From the NCBI GenBank assembly GCA_026182355.1, contig JAPFBL010000068.1:2869001-2933000 (forward strand): a stretch of 64,000 nucleotides of DNA, written 5' to 3'. How positions within the stretch are numbered: the first letter of the stretch is position 1; each line of letters begins with the position of its first letter. Below, one piece after another: positions 12,610 through 23,210 of this stretch. Under the pieces are notes generated by a model, which was given only the letters and a program-made list of their open reading frames with translations, was not told where the DNA came from and made no database searches. The position numbers and the translations under genes were made by a program. The stretch comes from Hermatobates lingyangjiaoensis (lineage: Eukaryota; Arthropoda; Insecta; Hemiptera; Hermatobatidae).

Positions 12610-15600
12610 TTTCGAAGTTATATTTAATTTTAATAATTTTTTTCTTATTTTTAATGTCTAAAAAAGAATTTATTACAAGGAATTCGTATGAATCAGTTAA
12701 GCTTAATAATCTTAACTCATGTTCTCTGGAAATCCAAGTCACCAGCTGTTTATATTTCAAAATATTACATTAAAAAAATCATTTTAAAAGTTCGATTTGT
12801 AACCTATACTTTTTAATGAAACAGAACTGAAAAACAAGTTGGTCCATGGGGAACAAGTTTTTTAATCCCTTGAGGGTTGTATGAAAAGATCAATTTTACT
12901 AAGGTTTGTGACTTCAGAGCTGGTTGAAAGGGCTTTCAACGATGAAAGCTGTCCTCGGCTGATGTCGGAGCCATTAAAGGTCTTTATCATTTAATTACAG
13001 GGCGACTAATAGGCGAATGATAGTATCAGCGAGGCATCCCAAGGGCCTTGGTCCGATTAGTGCTTTTATATCATAAACTGCCTTCCAATTAAATAATTAA
13101 AACAGTACATTAACTTAATTTAAAATGTTCTACACAACCCTGCATTAGATTCAGTAACGATCGTGTAAGTTATATAAGCTGATTGGGGTGTTTTAATATA
13201 AGATAATAATAGGTAGACATTCAGTTATAATAAGGATGGAAGTGAGCTTATTTGAACTACTACTTCAAAATGCCGTAATACACCTTGTGGTCGCGGCAAA
13301 TTCAAAGTTATTTCCAGAAGGGATTTTTAAATGATGCCCGGCATTGTACCATATGGTATAGGTGTACCGTATGGTATAGGACTCGATTCACCCTATCAAA
13401 TTCTCTTAAAACATTAATTAATAATAAAGTTCTATTAAAACAGTTGGACTGATTTATCTTCTGGGAAGTTAGTTTTAGACTGCTGGGCTTAGAAATATTT
13501 ACTGATAGTCGAGATTGTTCATCGTCTCCTGCAGTAGTCTCAAAGGTCCCCTATAATTTGTATCCTTAAATTTTCTCTGTGTTTTGTTGACCGGTCACAT
13601 CTAAAGTTTGATGATCATCCAGTCTTTACAAAAGACACCAACTTAATCAGTACACACATTTTACTAAATTTTATGGAAAATACATTCTTAAATATATATC
13701 AGGACGACTTGATATGTCAATCGTGATAAATATCGTGTTCCTGTATGTTGACGGAAAATACATCGTGATGGGGGAGGTATTCTCAGAATGAAAGAGTTTT
13801 ATTGGGATCAATTCGAAATGAAGCAAAGAGCAATCGGTGGTTACATTAAAACTTCGGTTTTCCAATTATGAGATTCCAGTCATTGGCCAGTTTTGTTACA
13901 TTCCTTTTTGCATAGCAGTCCATTTTCTAAATTTTATAGATAAATAATATCACTTTTTTTTCTTTTGGTTAAATAATAATTGCATTCAATTATTTTTTGA
14001 TTTTTAAATTCATTTCCTGTAAAAATAATTTGACCCCACTGGGCTTAGAGACTGTATACTAACTTGATCCACTAAGGAGAGAAGTGGTCGGCTTTGTAGC
14101 TAGGTGACGGCGGGCAAACGGCTAGTCCATTAGACCAAGCAACGTTTTGGTCGCCGAGAGTGAAAGGGAAAAGTGAGATTTGTCGCCTCCTTCCATTTAT
14201 CTCAAAGTTTTTTCCATTTCCTTCTCGTGTGGTTTCAAAATGCTGCTTGGCAAATGAACTCTCTGGCACCCAGCCACTCGCAAACACTTCTCTCTTGTTG
14301 ATAGAGGATGTCGAAATTGTTCTCTAATAAAATTTAAAATTGAAAGTTGACCCTTTTAAAAGCATTCAAAGGTTCGTAAACGACTACTTTACGAGTGCAG
14401 GAAATTAATTAATTACCTTTGAGATCTACTGACGATGTCTGCATTTGATTAATAAGAGCTTGCTCAACAAAAAGGTTTTTTTTATATATATATAACCTCT
14501 TTACTCGTTTTAAATACTGTAATTTTCCACTTTAATTACTTTATTTTCTTTCTCTTTTTTCTGTTATTTCCCTTACTTGTATTTAGTTATGTGTTAACTA
14601 CTTATTTAGGCTTGACGTATGTAATTCGTGATTGCTTGCATGATGTGCTTCGCTGCTCTCAAAACACTACGTTGATTTTTCACTACGCTATATTTTCTTA
14701 TCTTCTGTTAATCATAATGATAATGAGAGTTTTTTCGGCTTATGTCCTATTTTAATATATATAAAAGTTCTGAAAATCTGTATGTCCACAATTAAATAAA
14801 AAGATAAATAAAAGGTGAGATTTGAAAGTATCATTTAAGACTGAAATTGACTATAGAGTTTAGAGTCTATTTGAAATCGAGTTTAAGGTTTTGTGAACTC
14901 TAGAGAGTTAATTAAGCATTAAATAGGTGATCGTTGGCGCCAATAGGGAGGTTTTCGAAATAATATTTCAGGAATACAGTAAAATCACTCTGCTTCATTC
15001 ATATCAACCATTCTCTTTTCAAATATTGTAATTTTTATATTTTAATATTTTCCTTCCGGTGTAGTTTCAAGGTTTTTTGGGGTTTTAGTGGTTTACACTT
15101 CAATTAATATGTATAACAATATTCCATAAATGTTAAAATACTATTTACAATTTTTAAAAACTGATTTGATTGGAATAATTATGAATAATGTAAAGCTCTG
15201 TTTTCAATATGAGAACATGGAAGGTGCGACTTGAAGGATAATTCTCATTGTTCTAGATATGAGTGCCGATTAATTACCGAAGGCCAGTGGATCAAGGCAG
15301 TGTTGGGGTGTGGGCCGAGACGCGACGCGAAGGGCATCAAAGCCATGCCTATTTCCAACGCACTCTACTCTTCCATTTTTATCTTGCCAAAAACTTATGT
15401 TTATTCTTCAGATTTTGCTTTTCCCATTCCTACTCAGTCAAACCATCCCAAGCTATATTAATTGACTAAAGATTTATTCATTATTGATGCTCTTACATTT
15501 CACACTTGCACATAAGAACCACACTCTCACTCTCTTAGATTGAGCATGATATTCAAAGCGCTTGTATCAATGCTTCGTAATCGACGTATTTTTGTAATCC

Positions 15601-15660
15601 TTGACTCGTTTTATCATGATTATTTTAATTGAAATATACACTGGCTGTTTCATACCATCA
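12610..15660. other. AT-rich non-coding DNA
   Basis: No supportable gene. GC-richer patches at 12.90-13.06, 14.07-14.29 and 15.23-15.38 kb have short open frames on one or both strands but no family motif or convincing splice pair. At 13347-13380 a 17-bp dyad-containing unit (TACC(A/G)TATGGTATAGG) is directly duplicated. Confidence 0.45.
13347..13380. repeat. 17-bp tandem duplication containing a dyad
   Basis: Two adjacent copies of TACCATATGGTATAGG / TACCGTATGGTATAGG. Each contains an inverted TACC-NTAT-GGTA core. It may be a small protein-binding site or a chance duplication. Confidence 0.7.
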
Positions 15661-15663
15661 TGT

Positions 15664-16226
15664 ATACGAGGTGTGATAAAAAAGTAAGGAGGCATTTTAA
15701 ATTTCGCGCGCTCTGTACACTCTAATTTTTAATTTGTTTGCTGTTGTGTTTATACACTCGTCCCATCATATGTTCATAGTTTTACCTATGTGTTGTTTTT
15801 ATGCGAGGGCCTAGATGAGGTTGACGAGATTACACGCGTGTTTGCGTGCTCGGCGATTTTTTGCTGTTAAAAGACAATGGAGCAGAGAGTTTAATTAAAT
15901 TTTACGTAAAAAATTATATTAAATACTCATCTTGAAATGTTGGCGTTGGGATGCCTTGAGTCAACTTGAGTAAACAAATATTTATAAAAGGTGTAAGTTA
16001 TTCCACAGGTAATTGTAATTATTTTTTAACAGCAATAAGTTTCCGAAGAAGTAAACATGAGCCTAACCTTTATGCCTCTCTATATATTTGACTATATATA
16101 TAGTCAAAACCGTGAACATTGATCGTGACGAGTGTACCAACACAATAAAAAAAAATTGTAATTAGAGTGTACAGAGCGCACGAAATTCAAAAAGTATCCT
16201 AACTTTTTGATCATCTTCCTATGTAT
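15664..16226. mobile_element. mariner-type DNA transposon relic with TIRs
   Basis: The ends at 15664-15730 and 16155-16226 are imperfect inverted repeats of about 60 bp, sharing GCGCTCTGTACACTCTAATT and AAAAAGT, with TA-rich flanks fitting a TA target site. The outer GAGGTGTGATAAAAAAGT resembles mariner termini. The interior (about 430 bp) holds only the start of a transposase, so it is an internally deleted, dead copy. The right end overlaps the tandem duplication that follows. Confidence 0.65.
15877..16000 (+). pseudogene. mariner transposase N-terminal remnant
   Basis: ATGGAGCAGAGAGTT at 15877 gives MEQRV. After a frameshift, IKFYVKNYIKYSS and then LEMLALGCLES follow. This order matches the N-terminal helix-turn-helix start of mariner transposases, which commonly begin MEQR...IKF. 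Stops and frameshifts are frequent and the catalytic domain is absent. Confidence 0.5.
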
Positions 16227-16512
16227 ATAATATTACAGGACAGGGAATACAATATTAACGTAGTCTAGAACAACACAAATCCAAAAAGCTTCTGTAAAAT
16301 CAGACTTTCATCAGAGCATGCAAAAATTCAAGGACAGGTATCCTAAGCATGCTTTGGTCAGAAGTTCCTATGTATATAATATTACAGGACTGGGAATATC
16401 AATTATTTACGTAGTCTACGGAATAACATTGCATAATTCAGCAAAGCTTCTGTAAAACAATTCTTATACATTCAGGTAATTGAAAACAAGGACAGGTGTG
16501 ATTAGCATAGAC
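16216..16512. repeat. two-copy tandem duplication, period about 149 bp
   Basis: Copies start at 16216 and 16365 with the same TTCCTATGTATATAATATTA, and share GTAGTCTA, AAGCTTCTGTAAAA and AAGGACAGGT. Divergence is moderate. The unit begins inside the right terminus of the mariner relic, so the duplication appears to postdate or include that end. Confidence 0.75.
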
Positions 16513-17640
16513 CAGTATGTGAAGTTTGAGCTAATCAAATGTTTAGTACTATTCAAGGGAATTAAATTTCCTTTGATGAAAAAGTTCTTTCATTAAAGTT
16601 AACAACAGATGTCTGTAGCAAACTTGTTGGCTATTATCATCCACTCAGAAAAATATGTTTAATACAGGTTAAAGCAAGAAACAATAAAAACATAAATGCA
16701 AAAGCTGTTTTTTTTTAAAAAAAATATTAAGTTTAATAATCCTCATATGTTCAAAATGAGTATTTTACTTCTGTTAAGCAACAATAATTTCATGTTTGAA
16801 CAAACGTGAATAGTTTGAGTACAATGATTTTATTAATAGATAGGTATTATTGATGGTTATGATAATAACCATCAATATAATCAACATTTTAAACGTAAAT
16901 GTTGATTATATATATGTTGTTTAGAAAAAATAAAACAGTTTGAGTGGAATTGAAATTGGTGTTAAAGAGTGGTTCTCTTCACAGATTTGCTTTACAATCT
17001 AATATTTAGGTTTACAGGGTAGGATTTATAATTCAGTCTGGGAGGAAAGTATGGTCCTCCTGCATAACTCATTAATCTGCCTCACTCCGAGTGCTCTGTT
17101 TGTCTCTATGTCCCTATTTATACCTGACTCAACTCGTATCTCATAAAGACAAAGTGACCCTCACATTTCTGAGACCTCTTAAAATTTACCTATATAATCT
17201 AATAAAAAAATATTTTTAATGCAAACATCAGAAAAAATTGCATGATTTCATTAATCTCTTACTTAAATCTACAAATAGCAAAAATGGTCATAAAGGTTAT
17301 AAATTATATTATATTATATTAAATATATATTATTAAATATATTAAACATAAATATATTAAATATTTATATTATATTAAATTATATTTTATAAAGGTCATA
17401 AATTATATATCCTAAGAAATATAAGGTATTTGAGTTTCAAGTTGTGACCGGATATTTGTGATGATATAGAGAACAATCAGAACAGAAATGTGGTTCTGCA
17501 GTCGGAGCATTCAACAGAAAAACAAAAGATCTAAAGGGAATCCTTTAAGGTTATTCGTGGTTTCTTATTGTCAGTGAAATCCGAAAGAACGCATGCTTGG
17601 ATCTTTGACAACTTGCTGCCACGAAAAACCTTACAGTTAT
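16512..17640. other. AT-rich DNA with hairpins and AT-simple sequence
   Basis: Two back-to-back hairpins at 16849-16910, then a very AT-rich block at 17294-17408 flanked by AAGGTTATAAATTATAT and AAGGTCATAAATTATAT. No gene was recognised. Confidence 0.5.
16849..16910. repeat. two adjacent perfect hairpins
   Basis: ATTGATGGTTAT/ATAACCATCAAT (16849-16876) is followed at once by TATAATCAACATTT/AAATGTTGATTATA (16876-16910). Stems are 12 and 14 bp with short loops. The pair could form a cruciform; origin unknown. Confidence 0.85.
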
Positions 17641-17651
17641 TCTCCTTGACT

Positions 17652-17965
17652 TCATTTATTATTGTGGACTGTCAGTTTTATCTTGTCCAATTTGTTTAGA
17701 TATATAATCAACGTATTGACTATTATTTCAAACTCTAAACAGATATTATGGTTTTTGTCTGCCACCAGCCGAGAGGTTTTACGTTCATAATCCCTGAATG
17801 CTTCTAGAAACTCGTCATACAGAAAACTAATGGGCACAGTTTTTCCTGCTTGTGTTATCTGTTTATCAGCTACCTTTTCCAGGCCTTTTTACCAAAGCGA
17901 AAATGCATCTTCTGACTCTTTGGTAGCCCGAGGTCGTCGTCTACAGTAATAATCTTCTCAGGCAT
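17652..17965 (-). pseudogene. coding-like tract with one frameshift, unknown family
   Basis: The minus strand starts with ATG at 17965. Thirty-one codons run to TAG at 17870-17872 (start MPEKIITVDDDLGLPKSQKM). A second frame takes over around 17880 and stays open to 17652 (includes VPISFLYDEFLEAFRDYERK). Both parts are hydrophilic, acidic-basic mixed and GC-richer than the surroundings, which suggests one reading frame broken by a 1-nt indel in an A-rich run. The indel could also be a sequencing error. I do not recognise the family. See also 18651-18839 on the same strand. Confidence 0.35.
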
Positions 17966-18650
17966 AATAAAGTGTTATGGTTTTTTAAATAATAACTATG
18001 CGTATAATCTTAAGCATTACAAAAAATCACTGTTTTATAGTGAAGAAAAAAAAGGCGTTCTGGGCTGTTCTATTCTTTGTTGTGTACAAATAACGAATAA
18101 TTCTATATGTGTTTTATACATTGTACTTTTGTAAAGATGAAATACTACTAGTAAAATTGAACAATAGATGCGAAATGTTAGGTAATATATGAGTGCTATT
18201 TTTTACATGGTTTTTTCTTTTCATTTTAGTTAACGAAAACATGCTTAAAATATGTTTTCTTTTTTACTGTTGGCAACCTTTTGGTCTTATTAATGAGACT
18301 TATTCACTCTTACACACTTTAATTACCATATTTTCGACCTCCCTCACTCATTCTATGTTTTTGTATGTGTATCCACCATTCATTTTTTTGTATTATTCTG
18401 GATTTTATGTAAGCACTTTTCTTGCTTAATATAAACCATCACAATATGACAAATTTATTGTTATGGGATGATAAATACATCAGCTTGTATATGAATTTAA
18501 CACTTTAGCTTGTGACAAAAATCTGCGAATTTGAATGGCACTGATATTTCTGTGTTGAATTGAAAGCACGCTTTTCAACACAAAGGAGTTGGAAGACAAA
18601 AGGTTTATGTTGGCTGCGAGGTAGTTGAACAGGGCTCCTTAATTATGACC

Positions 18651-18839
18651 CTAGGCTCTATTGTTGAGAATTGTAAATCGGATTAGTGGTGTGAGACGCA
18701 CATATTCCCCGTTCCCATCACATTTCTGATAGATACGTAATAAATCTTGTATGTTCTCCAAGGGTGAGTCATACAGGTATTCTAAGAAGTGGAAGAACTT
18801 CATTTCGTACATTAATTTCTTGCGAAACATGTAAGTTTC
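18651..18839 (-). pseudogene. coding-like tract (62 codons), unknown family
   Basis: The minus-strand frame is open from GAA at 18839 to TAG at 18651-18653, with an internal ATG at 18830 (59 codons from there). Composition is protein-like (FFHFLEYLYDSPLENIQDLL, then a KCDGNGEY segment). The 5' side has ATTAGCAG, a weak splice acceptor. Together with 17652-17965, about 700 bp further along the same strand, it may be two exons or two remnants of one decayed gene. No homologue comes to mind. Confidence 0.35.
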
Positions 18840-18959
18840 ACTGCTAATGTTTACAACAATAATAAATTGGCCTCTTATCTCTTATCACTGATTTAATAAG
18901 TCTCATTATTATGCTAATATAAATATTGATGAAATTATCGACAGTGAAGTACAAAAAGA

Positions 18960-19065
18960 ATAAAATTTATCAGGACTCTGTCAGCTCTTCTGGTTCAAAT
19001 TAAACTCTCATTGCCAACGTTTTAGTTTTTATTTAAAACTTTTATCATAGGCCTATACCATAGTT
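18960..19065 (-). repeat. PLE-type terminal-repeat fragment (CGTTGGC family)
   Basis: Shares TTCAAATTAAACTCTCATTG and CCAACGTTT with 32.33-32.42 kb and, inverted, with 32.51-32.62 kb. The hammerhead-like core (GAAA position at about 19018-19026) has decayed. This is a solo copy without its inverted partner. Confidence 0.6.
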
Positions 19066-19069
19066 ATGC

Positions 19070-20258
19070 GCTGATTGATTCAAATGGTTTCAACATGACA
19101 TGGTATGTTTTTCTTATTTAGCTTTTAATGAACTTTACCTTGAAGATTTTGATTCTGAATTCCTTAACAAAAATAAACAAGTGGTGATATTGAAGCTCGA
19201 CTGGTGCCATTATGTAATTAAGAGTGCAGAAATAGGAGCGAGCCGGCCTGCACACTCGCACTTAATGCCTTACGTCTTTAGCAAGCCAACCGGAGTCATT
19301 TGATCAAGTAATTAAAACTTAACATTTATCTTCTTTTATTACTTCCTTTTCTCATAAGAAAAATGTGTTAGTTGTAAGGACACAATTTTATTAAAGACAT
19401 TCTTGTTTTTTTTTTATTAATTTATGGTAATTTTAAAATTAGGTTATAATCAAAATACGGTTCCTAATGAAATATTACTTTCATTCAAATTGTTAATCAC
19501 TATAATAATTTAATATTAGAATTCCACAGTTACTTTATAGAGAGTCATGAATGTTCTATTGCTTGATTTTTGTAGTTTATTCGACTACAGCCGTATTAAT
19601 ACCACCTCTTTGTGGTATTTTTCCATTATCAGGGAAAAGCTGCATATTAATTATTAACACTACATTTTAGATATGTCAACGATAAGATGTAGCATACTAA
19701 GAAGTTATGAACATTTTTCTAGTTTACAATCACATTAATTTATTCTTCTTAAATTAAGAGGACTTTGATTGATACCAAAATACAATTTCCTTCAAATGCA
19801 TATAAAACCTCGAGGCTGTGTCTGTTCCCCAGTTCAGATGATTCAAACTTCGTAATTTTTGATTATTTTTTCGTACTTTTTCATTGTTTTGTGACGCCAT
19901 GTGAAAGTGAATATCCATTTGGTCCTCCTGGAAAGTATTGTGGGCCGCAGTTAAAGACCAGTGGTCTAGAAAGTGGTACTACGTCAATTGAATCAGCACA
20001 GATTGGACGCCTCTATTAGTGGGGGGATGATGGGGCTGACATTCTCTAGGACTCAGTCATCAAGACTGTTTCCCAAGAGAGGCTAATGGGAAACATGCCT
20101 CCTCCAGATAACTATCCGCTTTGATTGAGATGGCTTGATAAGACCGATTGAGCCGCCTGCTCTCGTCTGGACATGTTTTCTATTTTGGTAGTAGAAAAAC
20201 ATTTACCTAGTCGTCTTACTATTTTTAAGTTTAGGTCCACCAACGATAAAAAAAAATC

Positions 20259-20260
<2 letters not shown>
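19070..20260. other. non-coding DNA with two GC-richer, unique-looking patches
   Basis: No gene. The patches at 19190-19320 (GCCAACCGGAGTCATTTGATC, then AAGTAATTAAAAC) and 19890-20170 are less AT-rich, contain homeodomain-like TAATTA sites and no repeats. They could be conserved regulatory sequence, but this is only a guess from composition. Confidence 0.3.
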
Positions 20261-20261
<1 letters not shown>

Positions 20262-20295
<34 letters not shown>

Positions 20296-20443
20296 GTTAA
20301 ACTGAATTGCCTTAATCAAACATACCTTTCTTTTGTTTGATTATGGCAATTCAGTTTAACACAATTTGTATAAAAGAAGGTCTGCTCCTTATTTATACTA
20401 ATATATATATATATATACTCGTATATATATATATATATATATA
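20262..20443. repeat. (AT)n-bounded palindrome of PLE N-terminal sequence
   Basis: (AT)n at 20262-20292. An inverted repeat follows (20293-20364: TGTGTTAAACTGAATTGCC and its complement), then AAAAGAAGGTCTGCTCC running into a second (AT)n at 20399-20443. The right half matches the PLE N-terminal segment at 55.15-55.22 kb, including the sequence just before (AT)n. So it is a truncated version of the 54.78-55.26 kb palindrome. Confidence 0.7.
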
Positions 20444-20534
20444 AATCAAAATATTAAAATGGTCCAAACCGGACAGATATATAAATGAAAAAAGACAACA
20501 AATAGAAGAAGCGAGAAAACTTACTGGGTCGATA

Positions 20535-20558
20535 TTTCGAACTGAAGTTCGTCGTCAG
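20535..20558 (-). ncRNA. hammerhead-like ribozyme core
   Basis: Minus strand: CTGACGA, C, GAAC-TTCA-GTTC helix II, GAAA, TATCGACCC. Perfect 4-bp helix II. Faces the plus core at 20723. Confidence 0.6.
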
Positions 20559-20722
20559 GGAGAAGAAGGGAAGAGGAAGAGGCACTCGTTCACGGGGGAT
20601 TAGCCTGCAGCGCCTCGAGCTACTTCAACTGGTGACCGCCGCCTGTAGCCCCCAGTCGCCCTCTGCTTGTGCGAGTGGACGCACGTGCCTCTTCCTCTTC
20701 CCTTCTTCTTCCCTTCTTCTCC

Positions 20723-20746
20723 CTGAAGACGAACTTCAGTTCGAAA
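20723..20746 (+). ncRNA. hammerhead-like ribozyme core
   Basis: CTGAAGA, C, GAAC-TTCA-GTTC, GAAA, then TATCGACCCAGTAAG. It differs from its inverted partner only in the core base (CTGAAGA against CTGACGA). Confidence 0.6.
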
Positions 20747-20859
20747 TATCGACCCAGTAAGTTTTCTCGCTTCTTCTATTTGTTGTCTTTTTTCATTTAT
20801 ATATATATATATATATATGGGGTTAGCTTCAGCTAATCAAAGGGACTGACTACAACTGC

Positions 20860-20881
20860 CCGATGACGATGACTGTCGAAA
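20860..20881 (+). ncRNA. hammerhead-like ribozyme core, solo
   Basis: CCGATGA, CGATGACTGTC, GAAA, TATCG. It follows (AT)n directly and is the counterpart of the minus-strand core at 55.35 kb (shared GCTTCAGCTA-type flank). Confidence 0.45.
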
Positions 20882-21310
20882 TATCGTTATTGTTGTGAGT
20901 CTTTTGTGTATGTCTTTACTTGTTTTTCTCTTTCCTGTGTGAACTATATATATATTAATGCTGAGTTATGTATCTGCACTGAAGTAAATATCAATAATGA
21001 GATGAATACAACAAATCACTGAAAAAACAAACAAATAACTCATAAGTATTCTCACCTATAATTGGGAATTCAGATAATATGTTACCTTCTTAACTGACAA
21101 ATCAGTAACAGTTCTGCCCAAGGTTACACAGTAAGTTCTGCCCAGTCAGTGTAACCTTGTACCCACATGAGGGGGGGAGGGTTTTTTTTTCGGTTAAACA
21201 TAAAGGAAGTAGGGAAAATAAGTAATAGAATGAAAGAGGCATCAACGATAAATATTGGTTTCAGAGTTGACTGCGTACCAGGAAGGTAAATATAAGGCAA
21301 TAAAGCGAAA

Positions 21311-21680
21311 AGGTAGCCAGTGGGATTCGCGCTCGCTTCTACTGGTAGATCCGGGTTCGATTCTCACTTTGGCTTTATATTTTTTCATGTAACAGGTGAA
21401 AAAAATGTGATCACGTCGTCTGTAGGAGATGAAGTTAAGTTGTCCATCTCGAGTTTGTAGGATGCCACGTTTTCGTTAAAGATGCTTACGCTAAATACAC
21501 TTGAGTTAGGTAGAAATTAGGGTTCGCGATGCAGAATCAACCAGATAACGTCGGTCGTCTAAAAAGAAAATAGCTGTCAAATAATAAGTGAGCCACAATG
21601 TTGGTCACTAGAACAGCACTAAAATGTGAAAGCCTAAAATGTGGGAGTTTATTGGAATGAATGCAAACATTGCCTGGATA
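21311..21680 (+). mobile_element. tRNA-derived SINE
   Basis: The head at about 21311-21382 has an A-box-like TAGCCAGTGGG and a near-perfect B box GGTTCGATTC spaced as in a tRNA gene, but the T stem does not pair, so it is not a functional tRNA. The body (AGAATCAACC at 21534, GTCAAATAAT...GAGCCAC, AGAACAGCAC) recurs in diverged form at 25.49, 35.24 and 42.19 kb. Only this copy keeps a visible Pol III promoter head. Confidence 0.55.
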
Positions 21681-21689
21681 AAATGCTAT

Positions 21690-22790
21690 TTACTATATAA
21701 CTCAGTCTTATAATCAGAGTTATCATATTATTAATTTTTTAAATTTTTTTAACGTGGGATAGTAATTAAAGCACTTAATATGAAGGTAAAATTCGTATGG
21801 ATTGAGAAAGAAACGGAGCTCTCTGACAATCATATGTAGGTTCATTCTAGTTTGGGATATTTATTCAAATCAAAACACAGGGAACAGCACACAAATATAT
21901 CAACAGAATTTATCATGACTGCTATTTATAATATTACCTTCATCTTCTTATAAAGAGATATACTTTCTTTAAAGGAAATAATAATATATAAAAAAATTAT
22001 TACACTCAATGAACTCGAACTTGATTATTACACTAAAGGCTCGAAATACAGTGATAACACCCTTCACAAAAGAAGAAGAAAAAAAGGAATACTAAATAAA
22101 AACGTAGGACATAATATTCCAAAAATTAACGTAGATATTGATTCCAGGAGTTGAGTGAAAGCTATGAATCAAACATTTTCTCTTGACTTCAGGAGAGATA
22201 TAAAGGACTTTTTCCTCTCAACAGTCGAATTCCTTCAAATATGATTAAACATGAGAACATTCTTTTTGAAGTGAATCCCAGTTGATAGTTGGACTCCATT
22301 ATTTCACGTTGACTCTCTGATCTGTTTTCTGTGTTCCATTGCGAGTCATATGTATAAATAAGGCTGTTTTCAACTAATGGCTGTCACTCTTAATAGAGCT
22401 CTAAAGGACCTAATGAAGAACTATGGTGTATAATTTAAGTAAATCAAACGTCATTGAGTTCCTATATGAATGTTTTAGATTGCTAAGTAACCACAAGTCA
22501 ATATTTCATGTTTACATTGAATTCATTTGAAAGTTCTCCTGTCAGTCGGAGTGCCAAGTAGTCAGCTTCATCGTCTGGGATATATTTAGCTAGACTTCAT
22601 AATAAACAATTATTAATAACTAATGTTAGTATACTTATTCATGTTACACTTAATCTCTCTTAGAAATATAAATAAATGTTGACATTATAAGCAAAAAAAA
22701 AATCTGGAATCTTCCATTTAGTGAAATTTACTGATGTTCTCCCATTGTTAGGCATAATAAATTATAAATTCATAATAAACTGATAACAAT
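21690..22790. other. AT-rich non-coding DNA
   Basis: No gene or named element seen. Confidence 0.5.
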
Positions 22791-22799
22791 TCAAAATTC

Positions 22800-23210
22800 A
22801 CTCTGAGGCTTCAGAAGAAGCTTTTATTAGTCTTCTCGGGGGTAGATCTGCTCCTCGACTTAACCTCAATTGTTGTTTATTCCTTTTATTTATTTTAGTC
22901 TCTTAGGGTTTTTTTTAAATTTTATTTTTGTTTTGGGTGTTTTGACCTGAGGTAATAGTTCTTGTTTTCATTCGTTATAATTTATTTTGCTTTTATTTCT
23001 TTATCTAATCCTTGCCTCCTTCCTCTCCCTCCGTAAGTTGGCTGCAGTGTTCTGTGCTCCCTCAAGACCACTGACCAGTCGTTGTCTGCCTGCGAAGCGA
23101 CTCGTTTCTATCTTCATGATGACGAGGATATCGAAATATAGTAGTGAGTTTCTGTTTCATTTCTGAGTGTTCTTTGTGTCAATATAGTTTATATATATAT
23201 ATATATAGCA
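22800..23210 (+). repeat. solo PLE-type terminal-repeat fragment
   Basis: A T-rich body (TTTATTTATTTTAG, TTTTATTTTTG) is followed by a short GC-richer part, a plus core at 23115-23136, AGTGAGTTTCTG and finally (AT)n. The layout is the same as at 38.82, 44.44, 52.05 and 55.54 kb, so these are copies of one unit of about 350-400 bp. Confidence 0.6.
23115..23136 (+). ncRNA. decayed hammerhead-like core
   Basis: CATGATGA, CGAGGATATC, GAAA, TATAG. The first core base is changed and helix II is short, so it is probably inactive. Confidence 0.35.

Larger units (their letters stand above)
20480..20818. repeat. PLE-type foldback repeat with two facing ribozyme-like cores
   Basis: Arms of about 100 bp are reverse complements (left 20480-20585; right about 20690-20800). 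The centre is GC-rich and unpaired, about 110 bp. GGTCCAAACCGGAC lies just to the left (20461-20474) and (AT)n closes the right side (20799-20818). A minus core is at 20535-20558 and a plus core at 20723-20746. Confidence 0.8.

Noticed and set aside
12890..13010. Short plus frame starting at an ATG (about 37 codons) with normal codons
   Set aside because: Too short, no splice or poly(A) support, and no family motif.
14072..14287. Minus-strand 71-codon GC-richer frame
   Set aside because: No recognised domain, the plus strand is similarly composed, and there is no splice pair; could not be supported.
21311..21382. Functional tRNA gene
   Set aside because: A and B boxes are present, but the T stem and acceptor do not pair; better explained as a SINE head.
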